Assembly: GCF_002139915.1 (NCBI RefSeq)
Contig: NZ_CP018788.1
Location: 62,001-126,000 of the forward strand
Direction of reading: 5' to 3'
From: Campylobacter devanensis
GTDB taxonomy: Bacteria; Campylobacterota; Campylobacteria; Campylobacterales; Campylobacteraceae
DNA length: 64,000 bases
A program made the translations under genes and the position numbers. Shown here one piece after another: positions 7,556 through 21,497 of the stretch. The number at the start of each line of letters is the position of its first letter. The stretch's first letter is position 1. The notes under the pieces were generated by a model. The model made no database searches and had not been told where the DNA came from. It saw only the letters and a program-made list of their open reading frames with translations.

Positions 7556-10500
7556 ATGAATCAATACAATATAGTTATGGAAATGACAAATGCTACTGTG
7601 GTGGCTGAGTATGAACCATTAAAGAAAAAATCTGATAGTTATCAAAGCGAAGCAGCCTTAGAAAATGAATTTATAAAAATGCTTAGTGAGCAAGGCTATG
7701 AATATCTAAAAATCAATGATTCAAAGGCACTTATTAGTAACCTTAGAGCTCAATTAGAGATATTAAATGATTATAAATTTAGTGATAATGAATGGGATAG
7801 ATTTTATAAAAATAGTATCGCTAATAACAATGATGGAATAGTCCAAAAAACCAAAAAAATCCAAGAAGATCATATCCAAGTATTAAAAAAAGATGATGGA
7901 ACGAGTAGAAATATCTATCTAATTGATAAGAAAAATATCCATAATAATATATTACAAGTTATTAACCAATATGTAGAAAAGGGCGGAAACTATGAAAATC
8001 GCTATGATGTGTCGGTTTTGGTCAATGGATTGCCTTTGATTCATATAGAGTTAAAAAGACGGGGAGTAGCCTTAAAAGAGGCATTTAATCAGATCAATAG
8101 ATATCAAAGAGATAGCTTCTGGGCTGGTAGTGGGCTATATGAGTATATACAAATATTTGTAATTTCAAATGGCACAAATACAAAATACTATTCTAACACC
8201 ACAAGAGAGAGCCATATAAAAGAAAACACCCAAACACAAACAAAAAGCAAGAAAACAAGCAATAGCTTTGAATTTACTTCATACTGGGCTGATGCGAGTA
8301 ATAAAACAATACCCGATTTAGTGGATTTTACTAAGACATTTTTTTCAAAGCATACAATACTAAATATATTAACCAAATATTGCGTATTTACGGCTGAAGA
8401 GTTATTGCTGGTGATGCGTCCATATCAAATAGCCGCCACTGAAAGGATACTAAATAAAATTCAAATAAGCACAAATTATAAAAAAATGGGAACGATAGAA
8501 TCTGGTGGCTACATATGGCATACCACAGGCTCTGGCAAGACCTTAACATCATTTAAGACCGCTCAACTCGCAAGCAAATTAGACTATATAGATAAGGTGC
8601 TATTTGTCGTTGATAGAAAAGATTTGGATTATCAGACGATGCGAGAGTATGATAGGTTTGAAAAGGGTGCGGCAAATGGCAATAGAAATACCAAAATACT
8701 ACAAAAACAGATTGAAGATGATAACGCTAAAATCATAGTTACAACTATCCAAAAGTTAAGCGAATTTGTCAAAAGAAACCCCAAACATCCGGCGTTTCAA
8801 AAGCATTTGGTTTTGATATTTGATGAGTGCCATAGATCGCAGTTTGGTGGTATGCATATATCGATAGCTAAGAGCTTTAAGAATTATCATCTATTTGGAT
8901 TTACAGGGACGCCGATTTTTGCTAAAAATGCTACTAATAAATCAAATCCTAATTTTTGTACCACTGAGCAAGCCTTTGGGGATAAGCTACATACTTATAC
9001 TATTGTGGATGCTATAAATGATGGGAATGTCTTGCCATTTAGAATTGATTATGTAAATACAATTAAGAAAAAAGATGAAATAAAAGACAAAGAAGTCGCA
9101 AGGATCGATGAGGCAGGGGCATTGGCAGATGACAAGAGGGTTAAAAAAATAGTTGAATATATAATAGAACATTTTGACCAAAAGACAAAAAGAAGCTCAT
9201 ATTATGATTTAAAAGGTCAAAGAATGAGTGGATTTAACTCGATGTTTGCGGTCGCTTCGATTGATATGGCTAAAAAATATTATTTGGAATTTAAAAAGCA
9301 GTTAGAAGAAAAGCAAAAAGATTTAACCATCGCTACGATATTCTCTTTTGCGGCGAATGAAGAAGACAGGGTCGATGGGATAATAGATGATGAGGGATTT
9401 GAGACGGAGCTACTAGATAAAAGCTCAAGAGAGTTTTTGGATTTTGCTATAAGCGAATACAATAAAAAATTTAAAACGAATTTCTCATCTGAAGGCAATG
9501 GATTTCAAGACTATTATAAGGATCTATCCGATAAGGTCAAGAAAAGAGAAGTTGATTTATTAATCGTTGTTAATATGTTTTTAACAGGATTTGACGCTAC
9601 TACGCTAAATACATTATGGGTGGATAAAAACCTAAAACAACATGGATTGATACAAGCATTTTCAAGAACAAATAGAATATTAAATTCTGTAAAATCCTAT
9701 GGAAATATCGTATGTTTTAGAGATTTACAGGAAGAGACAAATGACGCTATAGCCCTATTTGGCGATAAAAATGCGAGCGGGATAGTGCTGCTAAGATCTT
9801 TTGAAGATTACTATTATGGATATGATGATGACAAAAAGCATATTATGGGCTATGAAGAAAAAATATCCCAGCTTATCCAAAAGTATCCACCAGACGAGCA
9901 AATCATAGGAGAATCAGCCAAAAGGGATTTTATAATCTCCTTTGGTAGCATTCTAAGACTAAGAAATATCCTATCATCATTTGACAAATTCAAAGGTATG
10001 GAGATACTAAGCGAAGGGGATTTTCAAAATTACCTTGGCAAATATGAAGATCTCAATGAGGAGTTTAAATCAAAATCAGAAGATAGCGAAAGCATAAAAG
10101 ATGATTTGGTATTTGAGATGGAGCTTGTAAGGCAATTAGAGGTAAATATAGATTATATTTTGATGCTAGTTACAAAATACCATAAATCAAATTGCAAAGA
10201 CCAAGAGATACGAAGCTCAATCGATAAAGCAATTAGAGCAAGCTTGTCACTAAGATCCAAAAAAGATCTAATAGATGGATTTATCAATAAAATTAACGCC
10301 GATACAGATGTAATGACAGATTGGGCGAAATTTGTCAAAGAACAAAAGGAGAGCGATCTAAAAGATTTAATAAAAGAAGAAAATTTAAAAGAGAGCGAGA
10401 CGAGAAATTTTATAGACCACTCTTTTAGAGATGGTCAAGTCAAAACAATAGGAACAGATATAGAAAAAATACTACCACCTATGGGTAGATTTAACGGCGG

Positions 10501-10579
10501 CAATAGAAATGAAAGAAAACAAGCCATAATCGAAAAATTATTGAAATTCTTTGATAAATATTTTGGATTGGGCGTATAA
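7556..10579 (+). CDS. hsdR: Type I restriction enzyme endonuclease/translocase subunit
   Basis: A 1007-residue HsdR. The N-terminal PD-(D/E)xK nuclease is visible around residues 145-180 (DVSVLVNGLPLIHIELKRRG), then the SF2 motor: Walker A GYIWHTTGSGKTLTSFK near residue 322, DEAD-like box LIFDECHRSQFG near residue 422, LFGFTGTPIF (motif III), and VVNMFLTGFDATTLNTLWVD with QAFSRTNRI for motifs V and VI. The C-terminal helical region contacts the methyltransferase. It translocates and cuts unmodified DNA with HsdM and HsdS. Full length and undamaged, in contrast to hsdM. Confidence 0.95.
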   Translation: MNQYNIVMEMTNATVVAEYEPLKKKSDSYQSEAALENEFIKMLSEQGYEYLKINDSKALISNLRAQLEILNDYKFSDNEWDRFYKNSIANNNDGIVQKTKKIQEDHIQVLKKDDGTSRNIYLIDKKNIHNNILQVINQYVEKGGNYENRYDVSVLVNGLPLIHIELKRRGVALKEAFNQINRYQRDSFWAGSGLYEYIQIFVISNGTNTKYYSNTTRESHIKENTQTQTKSKKTSNSFEFTSYWADASNKTIPDLVDFTKTFFSKHTILNILTKYCVFTAEELLLVMRPYQIAATERILNKIQISTNYKKMGTIESGGYIWHTTGSGKTLTSFKTAQLASKLDYIDKVLFVVDRKDLDYQTMREYDRFEKGAANGNRNTKILQKQIEDDNAKIIVTTIQKLSEFVKRNPKHPAFQKHLVLIFDECHRSQFGGMHISIAKSFKNYHLFGFTGTPIFAKNATNKSNPNFCTTEQAFGDKLHTYTIVDAINDGNVLPFRIDYVNTIKKKDEIKDKEVARIDEAGALADDKRVKKIVEYIIEHFDQKTKRSSYYDLKGQRMSGFNSMFAVASIDMAKKYYLEFKKQLEEKQKDLTIATIFSFAANEEDRVDGIIDDEGFETELLDKSSREFLDFAISEYNKKFKTNFSSEGNGFQDYYKDLSDKVKKREVDLLIVVNMFLTGFDATTLNTLWVDKNLKQHGLIQAFSRTNRILNSVKSYGNIVCFRDLQEETNDAIALFGDKNASGIVLLRSFEDYYYGYDDDKKHIMGYEEKISQLIQKYPPDEQIIGESAKRDFIISFGSILRLRNILSSFDKFKGMEILSEGDFQNYLGKYEDLNEEFKSKSEDSESIKDDLVFEMELVRQLEVNIDYILMLVTKYHKSNCKDQEIRSSIDKAIRASLSLRSKKDLIDGFINKINADTDVMTDWAKFVKEQKESDLKDLIKEENLKESETRNFIDHSFRDGQVKTIGTDIEKILPPMGRFNGGNRNERKQAIIEKLLKFFDKYFGLGV

Positions 10580-10711
10580 AAGTGGCTTTTAAAGGGATAT
10601 TGGTCTAAGGCGAAAAATCGTGAAATTTATACTTTTTGGCGTGGTTTGGCTATTTTATAGGTAAAATTTGGATTTTGTATTAAAAATCTTAATTTATTAA
10701 TAATTTTTGGT

Positions 10712-10717
10712 TATAAT
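10712..10717 (+). promoter_or_regulatory. -10 box of the sodC promoter
   Basis: TATAAT preceded by a T-rich stretch, the usual form of a Campylobacter sigma-70 promoter, 30 bases before the sodC start. The ribosome site AAAGGA is at 10736-10741. Confidence 0.65.
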
Positions 10718-10746
10718 GAATCATACTTCAATTTTAAAGGAAAATT

Positions 10747-11292
10747 ATGAAAAAATTTGGTTTTGTAGCATCTGCTTTGATGCTTGCTAGCTCTAGTTTA
10801 TTAGCGGCTAATATGACAATTTTTGATCCTAAAAGCGTAGAACATGTCGAGATCAAAGTTGATTTACTAGGACAAGACAAAAACACTCCAGTAGGTAGCG
10901 TAATAGCGGTTAAAACAAATTACGGCGTGGCGTTTTTCCCTGATCTTAAAGGCTTAGAGCCAGGCTTACACGGATTTCATGTCCATGCAAATCCTGATTG
11001 CGGCGCAACAGATAAAGGCTTAGGTATGAAAGCCGGCGGCCACTGGGATCCAACAAATAGCGGTAATCACTCTTTACCTTGGGATGACAAAGGCCACAAA
11101 GGCGACCTACCAGCACTATATGTAGCAGCTGATGGCACAGCGACAAATCCTGTTTTATCTCCTAAAATCAAAGATTTAAGCGAGTTAAAAGGCCACTCTT
11201 TGATGGTTCATATCGGTGGTGACAATCACAGCGACCATCCAAAAGCACTTGGCGGCGGCGGCGCTAGAATGGCGTGTGGTGTTATCAAATAA
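10747..11292 (+). CDS. sodC: Periplasmic Cu/Zn superoxide dismutase
   Basis: A 181-residue bacterial SodC with an N-terminal signal peptide (to about residue 20, ASSSLLAA). The copper ligands appear in [14 protein letters not shown] and GGHWDP, the zinc loop in [16 protein letters not shown], and the last copper His in [13 protein letters not shown]; two Cys (in DCGA and MACGV) can form the conserved disulphide. It detoxifies superoxide in the periplasm. It has its own promoter and is followed by a hairpin, so it is a single-gene unit. Confidence 0.96.
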   Translation: MKKFGFVASALMLASSSLLAANMTIFDPKSVEHVEIKVDLLGQDKNTPVGSVIAVKTNYGVAFFPDLKGLEPGLHGFHVHANPDCGATDKGLGMKAGGHWDPTNSGNHSLPWDDKGHKGDLPALYVAADGTATNPVLSPKIKDLSELKGHSLMVHIGGDNHSDHPKALGGGGARMACGVIK

Positions 11293-11295
11293 GCC

Positions 11296-11319
11296 TTTAA
11301 GCCCTTTTTAGGGCTTAAA
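11296..11319 (+). terminator. Hairpin after sodC
   Basis: TTTAAGCCC at 11296-11304 and GGGCTTAAA at 11311-11319 form a 9-bp stem with a 6-base loop 4 bases after the sodC stop. There is no downstream T-run on this strand, so termination efficiency is uncertain. Confidence 0.6.
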
Positions 11320-11340
11320 ACTCTACGTGGACAAAGATCT

Positions 11341-12222
11341 TTGCTGCTATCTAAAAGAAAAAACATTATAATAGGAGATCAATGTCTTTTCTCGCATACG
11401 ATTTGGTTTAGAAATGCGGATCCACATTTAATATACGACAATATTACCAATAAACGTATCAATCCTACTCAAAGCATTTATATAGGAGATCATGTATGGG
11501 TTGGACAAGAAGTAGCATTTCTCAAAAAATCATTCGTTGCTTCTGGAAGCATTATTGGCACAAAAAGTGTAGTTACAAAACTTTGTTATTCTAATACTAT
11601 TAATACTGGCAATCCAATTAAACAGGTAAAAGAAAATATCTCTTGGAGAGGAGAGTGTGTGCATAATTGGGATTTAGAAGAAACAAATAAATATAACTAT
11701 ATTCCAAACAATGATTTCAAATACACCTACAACCAAAATGAATTCCTATCTCCTAAAGCAATTGAAGAAAAACTAGACTCTTTAAACACAGCACAAGAAA
11801 AATTAGAATTTGTATATAATGCAATATATTGCAATAAAAATAAAAATCGCTTTGCATATTTTAAAGATATGCCTTATGATATTCCTTTACCTAAATATGA
11901 AAATAAATTTAAATCTTTAAAATTTGAAGAGATAAAACCAACACCAGTTGCGCCTGTAGAACCACCAAAACCTACACCACAACCAACCACACAAGAACTA
12001 GAGATTAAATCCCTTAAAGATAAACTATCCCAAAAAGAAAAAGATATTAGTAGCTTAGAAATAAACTACCAAAAAGCCCTAAACACGAAAAACCATCTAA
12101 GCTACAAACTAGGAGAGGCTTTAATAAAGGCTAATAAAAACTGGTATAAAGGTGGTTATGTTAAATTTATATTTGAAGTTATGAGGATTAAAAAGGAGCA
12201 TAGAAATAGAGGGCAAATTTAG
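11341..12222 (+). CDS. Hexapeptide-repeat acyltransferase, 5'-truncated, with capsule-type C-terminal tail
   Basis: The first ~110 residues are the later coils of a left-handed beta-helix acyltransferase: NIIIGDQCLFSHTIWFRNAD, SIYIGDHVWVGQEVAFL, VASGSIIGTKSVV and NTGNPIKQVKENISW. Proteins of this type O-acetylate sugars. The N-terminal coils that should precede IIIGD are absent and the frame simply opens after the sodC hairpin, so the gene has probably lost its 5' end; the TTG start lacks a good ribosome site. A helical middle and a PTPVAPVEPPKPTPQP hinge lead to residues 251-293, NHLSYKLGEALIKANKNWYK plus KFIFEVMRIKKEH, a tail shared with capsule genes elsewhere in this window. Likely a non-functional remnant. 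Confidence 0.72.
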   Translation: MLLSKRKNIIIGDQCLFSHTIWFRNADPHLIYDNITNKRINPTQSIYIGDHVWVGQEVAFLKKSFVASGSIIGTKSVVTKLCYSNTINTGNPIKQVKENISWRGECVHNWDLEETNKYNYIPNNDFKYTYNQNEFLSPKAIEEKLDSLNTAQEKLEFVYNAIYCNKNKNRFAYFKDMPYDIPLPKYENKFKSLKFEEIKPTPVAPVEPPKPTPQPTTQELEIKSLKDKLSQKEKDISSLEINYQKALNTKNHLSYKLGEALIKANKNWYKGGYVKFIFEVMRIKKEHRNRGQI

Positions 12223-12312
12223 AAAATAGTTTATATTGCTCTTAAAATATAATGTAAATTTATTAAATTCAAGAGACACAATTTTTTACTATATAATTAT
12301 AGTAAGTAAGTA

Positions 12313-12789
12313 CTAGTAGTATCCCAAGCAAAGAGTCTCAGTGATTTTAATTCTCTTTTCAAATGGCGTAGGTGAAAAATATTTACACTTTTCGATATAA
12401 ATATGGGCTGAATATGGAAGATCAAGATCATCATAGAGTTTTTTTAGATTAACGAATTTAAATTTATCAACCATTTTGATCTCGAGCATGCTATGAAGAG
12501 CTGAGTTATTAGAAGCTACTAAATGCGAGTTAGATATACCTGTAAATGAGCAAAATGCGCTTGCTAGCACAAACCCATCTAAATTAGAGCAATAATTTAT
12601 TGCATATTGATATTTCTGCGGGATCGATTTTTTGTGCAAAAAGAGCGTTCTAGAGTCTTGATAACTTGCTGCAACAATACCTTTCCAGAATTTATACGCA
12701 CCATTTGAAAGTTTACATGCGTTTGCAAATTCGCAATTTAATACATAATTATCTAAAAAAGTATTTGATGGCAAGGTAAATTTAATCAT
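12313..12789 (-). CDS. Hypothetical protein of unknown function
   Basis: I do not recognise this 158-residue protein. It has no signal peptide or membrane segment. It is rich in aromatic residues and cysteine, with alternating short hydrophobic segments (FWKGIVAASYQD, SNLDGFVLASAFCSF) and a basic, helix-like stretch KFKFVNLKKLYDDLDLP. The start is supported by GGAGAA 6 bases upstream on the minus strand. It runs against the rRNA operon, alone, between a truncated capsule gene and the rrn promoter region. The composition is like that of the host. Confidence 0.6.
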   Translation of the reverse strand: MIKFTLPSNTFLDNYVLNCEFANACKLSNGAYKFWKGIVAASYQDSRTLFLHKKSIPQKYQYAINYCSNLDGFVLASAFCSFTGISNSHLVASNNSALHSMLEIKMVDKFKFVNLKKLYDDLDLPYSAHIYIEKCKYFSPTPFEKRIKITETLCLGYY

Positions 12790-13154
12790 ATTTTCTCCAA
12801 AATTTTATTAATTTTACTAAATTTTTAACCAAATTTGCAAATTTTTTTAAATTTTTTAGAATTTTCCCTAATATTTAATCTTATTTTAAGCATATCTCTT
12901 ATATAATTCCAGCTCACGAATTGAGAAACACCTTAACCTTCTGAAAAGCTTGGTTAAATCATTTCTCTATCGTTTTTGTTTTTTTAATTTTTATAATGTT
13001 AAACTATCTTTTATAGTCAATCTTTGAAATCTAAACAAGTGATCGATTGAGCCAGAATCTTATTATATTATAATAGATTCAATACTTATATAACAGATAT
13101 AAAGTTTTTAGATTAAAACTTCATAATACTTAAGTAGTTTATCTACTTTAATTT
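12790..13154 (+). promoter_or_regulatory. rRNA operon promoter and leader
   Basis: A very T-rich stretch ends in a -10 box TATAAT at 12902-12907, giving a leader of roughly 240 bases before 16S rRNA. CTAAACAAGTG...ATTGAG at 13031-13050 pairs, with a bulge, to CTCAATC...CTTGTTTAG at 14711-14729 behind 16S, forming the expected RNase III processing stem that loops out the 16S precursor. Confidence 0.7.
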
Positions 13155-14665
<1,511 letters not shown>

Positions 14666-14746
14666 TCTAGAGTACAAAGTGATAATCTCACAATTATCAC
14701 TTCAATATATCTCAATCACACTTGTTTAGGTTTGAGAGATTGACAA

Positions 14747-14822
14747 GGGGAATTAGCTCAGCTGGGAGAGCGCCTGCTTTGCACGCAGGAGGTCAGCGGT
14801 TCGATCCCGCTATTCTCCACCA
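14747..14822 (+). tRNA. tRNA-Ala(UGC) in the rRNA spacer
   Basis: Acceptor GGGGAAT / ATTCTCC, anticodon TGC in the loop TTTGCAC, encoded CCA. The usual spacer tRNA downstream of 16S. tRNA-Ile, often the second spacer tRNA in Campylobacter, is absent. Confidence 0.97.
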
Positions 14823-15311
14823 TAGTTTAAATTTAAAAGATAGCAATAATATAAAATTTATTATCAAAGTCTAATCAGAGAGTTTAGCTTAAACTTTCTG
14901 ATTAGACTTTAGTCTAAAGTTACTTAAATTACCATTGTTAAAAGTCACAATCAAGTTTTAATATTTAAAACAATTTTACAGGACTTGTTAGAGCTTTGAA
15001 TTTAGTTTAATTTCAAATATTCTATATCAAACACTGTTATCCCAATAATATAAAAGATATAGTTTATAAATATTAACTTCACAATCTATTAAGCTTTAAA
15101 ACTTACTTAATAGTAGTTAATACTTTCCGTCTTATTAAATTTAAATTCAAATACTATAAATCTAAACAGATTAACAAGAATTAAGTAATTAATTCTTAAA
15201 TAATTAAATAGTTTATTTTTATATTTATATTTATCTATTTAATTTATATCTACTAGACTTTATCTTTAACAAGGAAGTGATGCGAATTAGAATATCAATA
15301 ATCTAATTAAA
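14823..15311 (+). other. 16S-23S spacer without tRNA-Ile
   Basis: About 490 bases after tRNA-Ala without a second tRNA. It contains a long hairpin (14866-14910) and, at 15261-15283, the left strand of the 23S processing stem, which pairs with 18349-18371 over 23 positions with a single G-U. The rest is AT-rich filler. Confidence 0.75.
14866..14910 (+). repeat. Long hairpin in the rRNA spacer
   Basis: AAAGTCTAATCAGA (14866-14879) is exactly complementary to TCTGATTAGACTTT (14897-14910), and inside it AGTTTA pairs with TAAACT around a 3-base loop. The result is a nearly continuous 20-bp hairpin where a tRNA-Ile would normally lie. Confidence 0.8.
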
Positions 15312-18344
<3,033 letters not shown>

Positions 18345-18443
18345 ATAAGCATCACTTCCTTGTTAAGGATAAATATAATCCTTTTAGGTTTTTTAAAATA
18401 TTTTTAGATATTAAACTTAGTGATTTTTAGCTTTAATACTCTA

Positions 18444-18499
18444 AGCAGTGTTAAATAAGATATTATCTTTATTGATATGATATTTTATTTAACACTGCT
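18444..18499 (+). repeat. Hairpin directly before 5S rRNA
   Basis: AGCAGTGTTAAATAA at 18444-18458 pairs with TTATTTAACACTGCT near 18485-18499, continuing imperfectly to a short loop around 18468. The right arm reaches into the first bases of mature 5S, so this stem competes with the 5S terminal helix and probably acts in processing. Confidence 0.65.
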
Positions 18500-18615
18500 C
18501 GTGGCTATACATGATTAGGAAACGCCTTGCTCCATCTCGAACCAAGAAGCTAAGCTTTTCATGGCCGATGATACTCTCCCTTACTGGGATGCTGGAAAAG
18601 TAGGTTGCTGCGAGC
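18497..18615 (+). rRNA. rrf: 5S ribosomal RNA
   Basis: 119 bases with terminal helix GCTCGTGGC / GCTGCGAGC and the conserved CGAACCAAGAAGCTAAGC core. It is followed by TTTGTTTTTTATT, a U-rich terminator-like tail. Confidence 0.95.
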
Positions 18616-18956
18616 TTTGTTTTTTATTCTTTGTATCTTATATTTATTAATCTATAGTTTTAGTATTTATTTGTTTTTACCTTAATAGATGAAATGGTAT
18701 AAATCGCTTTTTATTTTTATATCTTTTAACTAATTTATTAATTCTTGGATATTTTATTATTATAAGTTGTTAAGCTTAGATGTTTTAGTGTTTTTACAAA
18801 AATACTGCTATATTTGTAGTATTTTTTGGTAAGTACTTTGCATATGATTTATATGTTTCATTTAAACCTTTATAATCAAGTATTTTGCAGCTAACTCAAA
18901 GTAACTCATCTTTTTAGAAAATATAATGCTTGCAAATGCTGTCTTGTTTTATATAA
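18616..18956. other. Non-coding DNA after the rRNA operon
   Basis: AT-rich, without a credible reading frame. It contains the T-run after 5S and, at 18798-18827, a terminator-like hairpin. The start of the decayed region that extends to 21.3 kb. Confidence 0.5.
18798..18827 (+). terminator. Rho-independent-type hairpin downstream of 5S
   Basis: AAAAATACT (18798-18806) and AGTATTTTT (18818-18826) form a 9-bp stem followed by T. A second terminator for the rRNA operon is plausible. Confidence 0.55.
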
Positions 18957-19133
18957 TGCAAATTCAATCCTAATGATAGATACTACTATGAGACAAGAAG
19001 TTACTCTTATGATTGTGATAGTAAAGGATTTATGAGTGGTGAAAGATTTTTTAGAAGCAATGATAATCTTAGAACTTTCCATGTAAAAGAAGAGTATTAC
19101 TATAAAAAAGTAAAAATACCAAAAACTTGTTGA
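18957..19133 (+). pseudogene. Short coding remnant of unknown origin
   Basis: An open frame of about 58 codons reading NPNDRYYYETRSYSYDCDSK, then GFMSGERFFRS and KEEYYYKKVKIPKTC. It has no start codon in a sensible place and no ribosome site. The amino acid makeup (Tyr, Arg, Lys, paired Phe) looks like real protein rather than random AT-rich frame, but I cannot name the family. It lies in a stretch with other gene remnants. Confidence 0.35.
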
Positions 19134-19166
19134 AGTTATAAGTAAAGCAAGAGTAGTATAAATGAT

Positions 19167-19327
19167 CTAGCCATAGGGGATTGCATCCCCACTTTCGTGG
19201 GGCAAGGCTAGTAAGCCTTGACAACGATTATACAAAGTTGTATAATTACGATGAATGCAAATGACATATATCGATATCTTCTCTCTATGGAGATAGAAAA
19301 TTTGCCGTAGGGGTACCACCCTATGGC
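19167..19327. other. Cluster of strong hairpins, G/C-richer than its surroundings, unexplained
   Basis: Within 160 bases: CTAGCC 19167-19172 pairs with GGCTAG 19206-19211 and encloses two mutually exclusive hairpins, GGGGA/TCCCC (19176-19190) and CCCCAC/GTGGGG (19187-19202); AAGGCT/AGCCTT (19204-19219); ATTATACAA/TTGTATAAT (19227-19246); GCCGTAGGG/CCCTATGGC (19304-19327) with one G-U. No reading frame spans it. A structured RNA, an element end or a transfer origin are all possible; I cannot choose. Confidence 0.6.
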
Positions 19328-19408
19328 ATAATCCCCATAATATAATTATATTATTATCTACTAATTTTTCTTAAACTCTATCTTTTTAATAATTGAAGGA
19401 TAAATAAT

Positions 19409-19605
19409 ATGGATAAAACATAAACCAAGATATTAAAAAATTACCACTTGATAGAATTTTAATTAACAATGGATACTATTATGATAAAGAAAAAACATCT
19501 CAAAACTACAAAGTAGTCAAAAACGATAATGAAAATAAAATTATCATATCTCAAACTAAAAGCGGCAATTATCTATATTTTAATAAAATTGCTAACAATA
19601 ACTAA
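19409..19605 (+). pseudogene. Remnant of a mobile-element primase-like protein (TOPRIM/DUF3991 N-terminus type)
   Basis: After ATG 19409 with GAAGGA upstream, the frame breaks at once; the neighbouring frame from 19423 reads NQDIKKLPLDRILINNGYYY, then DKEKTSQNYKVVKND, KIIISQ and GNYLYFN before a stop at 19603. This pattern (short helix, YxxDxxKSSxNY, IIIS, GxYLYF) is like the N-terminal domain of conjugative-element proteins with DUF3991 and TOPRIM domains, which are several hundred residues long. Only about 60 residues survive, with a 1-base frameshift near the start. The identification is by pattern memory and should be taken as tentative. Confidence 0.45.
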
Positions 19606-19918
19606 TCTGCTTTGAACTGTATAAGAAATCTGATAAAATAAATATTATTGATAATAAATTTAATGCTTATAATTAGAAAAGTATAAAAATAATAATGATT
19701 TTTATCAGCATAAAGTTATTTAAAAAGATTGTTTTATTTTTTATTTGAATATCAATCCGTATAAGTTTTAAATTTAGAGCTACATCAAAAACTGAAATTT
19801 ACAATAAAATAATTTATATAAATATAATATTAAATAAATTAATTAATTAATCTATTTTTCTAATCTCGTTTTTTTTGATATCCTGCCGATTGCAAATCGA
19901 ATTTAGGAAATTAATTAA
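19606..19918. other. Non-coding, AT-rich
   Basis: No credible gene. A short stretch near 19615-19680 reads ELYKKSDKINIIDNKFNAYN in one frame and may be a further scrap of the preceding remnant. TTTAGGAAA ahead of 19919 is a weak ribosome site for the next pseudogene. Confidence 0.4.
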
Positions 19919-21275
19919 ATGAAAAATATCGTTTTACTAGGTGGTAGTAACTCTGTAATGGTAAATGGCTTACAAAAAGTGTTAAAAGAGTATGCAAATG
20001 TGATAAATTTAGCTTTAGGAGGTACAACAAGCCTTCAAAATCTATATGAGCTAAAACGAGAGAAAAATCAAGAAGCTGTCCAAAATGCAGATTGATAATC
20101 ATAATATTAGATAAAATCTCTCATTGGGTATAATTTTTAAAAATTTACAATATTTATATGCAACTCTATATACTTTTAATAGACCAGTTTGTATATTAAT
20201 TTTACCATACAGATTTAAAAATTATCAAATAGTTATTAATATGCATAGATTTTTAGCCAATTATTACGGGTTAATATTATTAATATGCAAGAGTACTATC
20301 AAAATAGTGAAATAATTCAGTTTGGTAATAAATTTGGCGCTCATCAGCTAGCAGTAGTAAATAGAAATGTTGGTAAAGAGATTGCTAAAAATATTGATAT
20401 ATTTAAAATTTCTAAAAAATCATTTGATATTAATATGCCTGAATTTAAAATAGTAACACCAGAAAATATGCAAAGAAATGGTAATTTTAAGATTTTCAAT
20501 CCTAATAATTCTATGTATAATGAAATTGTTTATCGTTTAGAAAAAGGGAATAGTTTATCATTTAATAATTGTGATGGATATGAAATTATTGGAATGCATA
20601 GCTGGAATTTAGAAAATAGTGGAGAGATAACAAAGTTAGGTTTTGGAATTGCTACTGCGCATTGCGCCTCTATCCATTTAAGAAATAAAAATAATGGTAT
20701 TGTTAAACCAACTTCAAAATTTAATATATTTTGCAAAATTCAAGCCGAACCAAAAGTTGATAGTAATCTTATAGTTAAATTTAATGATGAGAATTTGGAT
20801 AATACTGAATTTTATATAAATTCTCATTTAGAAAAACCTTATAAAATTATTCTTCCATACTTCAATCTTATAGCCTTCTTTTTATGCAAACCAAACCCAA
20901 AGATGAAGCTGTTTGATTTAAGCGTTATCTCGACCGATATAGATATAGAGATTGATAAAGATATAGATCGCTCTTATCTGATACCAAATATAGTATTTTT
21001 CAAAGACTCTATGGAGTTTATAGATGAGTATATAGGTCATCTTTATCCAAATATTGTTAAATATATTGATAGTGTTCTAACGTCGCAAATTATCAAAAAA
21101 ACTGAGGCTCAAATCTTATCACAATTAAACAAAAATACGCCACAAAAGCTATAAACTAGGTCAGGCTCTAATAAAAGCCAATAAAAACTGGTATAAAGGT
21201 GGATATATTAAATTTATATTTGAAGCTATGAAAATTAAAAAAGAACATAAAAATAAAGATAAATCTAATATATAA
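19919..21275 (+). pseudogene. SGNH/GDSL-hydrolase-like capsule gene, multiply frameshifted
   Basis: The start reads MKNIVLLGGSNSVMVNGLQK, a GGSNS nucleophile block like those of SGNH hydrolases, to a frameshift stop at 20093. Coding continues in other frames: CILILPYRFKNYQIVINMHR around 20180-20240, then an intact 289-codon stretch at 20285-21154 (MQEYYQNSEIIQFGNKFGAH, later VIYRLEKGNSLSF-like beta-rich sequence), and finally, after another shift near 21138, SYKLGQALIKANKNWYKGGY and KFIFEAMKIKKEH. At least four indels separate the parts. The ancestral protein would be about 450 residues: an esterase-like enzyme with the C-terminal tail also found on capsule proteins in this window. It lies far from the capsule locus and close to the rRNA operon. 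Confidence 0.7.
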
Positions 21276-21497
21276 AATAAATTTAGAAAATATGATTTAT
21301 AATGCAAGGCTTGCAATGACAAATTTGGCGTAGTTTTTATTATTGCAAGCTAAATTTTTAAAAATTTCACCAAATTTGTTCTAAATTTCTATTAACTAAA
21401 ATCAAATTCACTTAAATCTTTATCGCATATTAAATTTATTTTATGTTAGAATATAAACATCCAAAATAAATATATTTAAATTGAAATGTGAGGTACG

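Noticed and set aside
12286-12305. Inverted repeat TTACTATA...TATAGTAA between convergent genes
   Set aside because: Could be a terminator, but no T-run follows on either strand in the right place and such AT-only repeats are common here.
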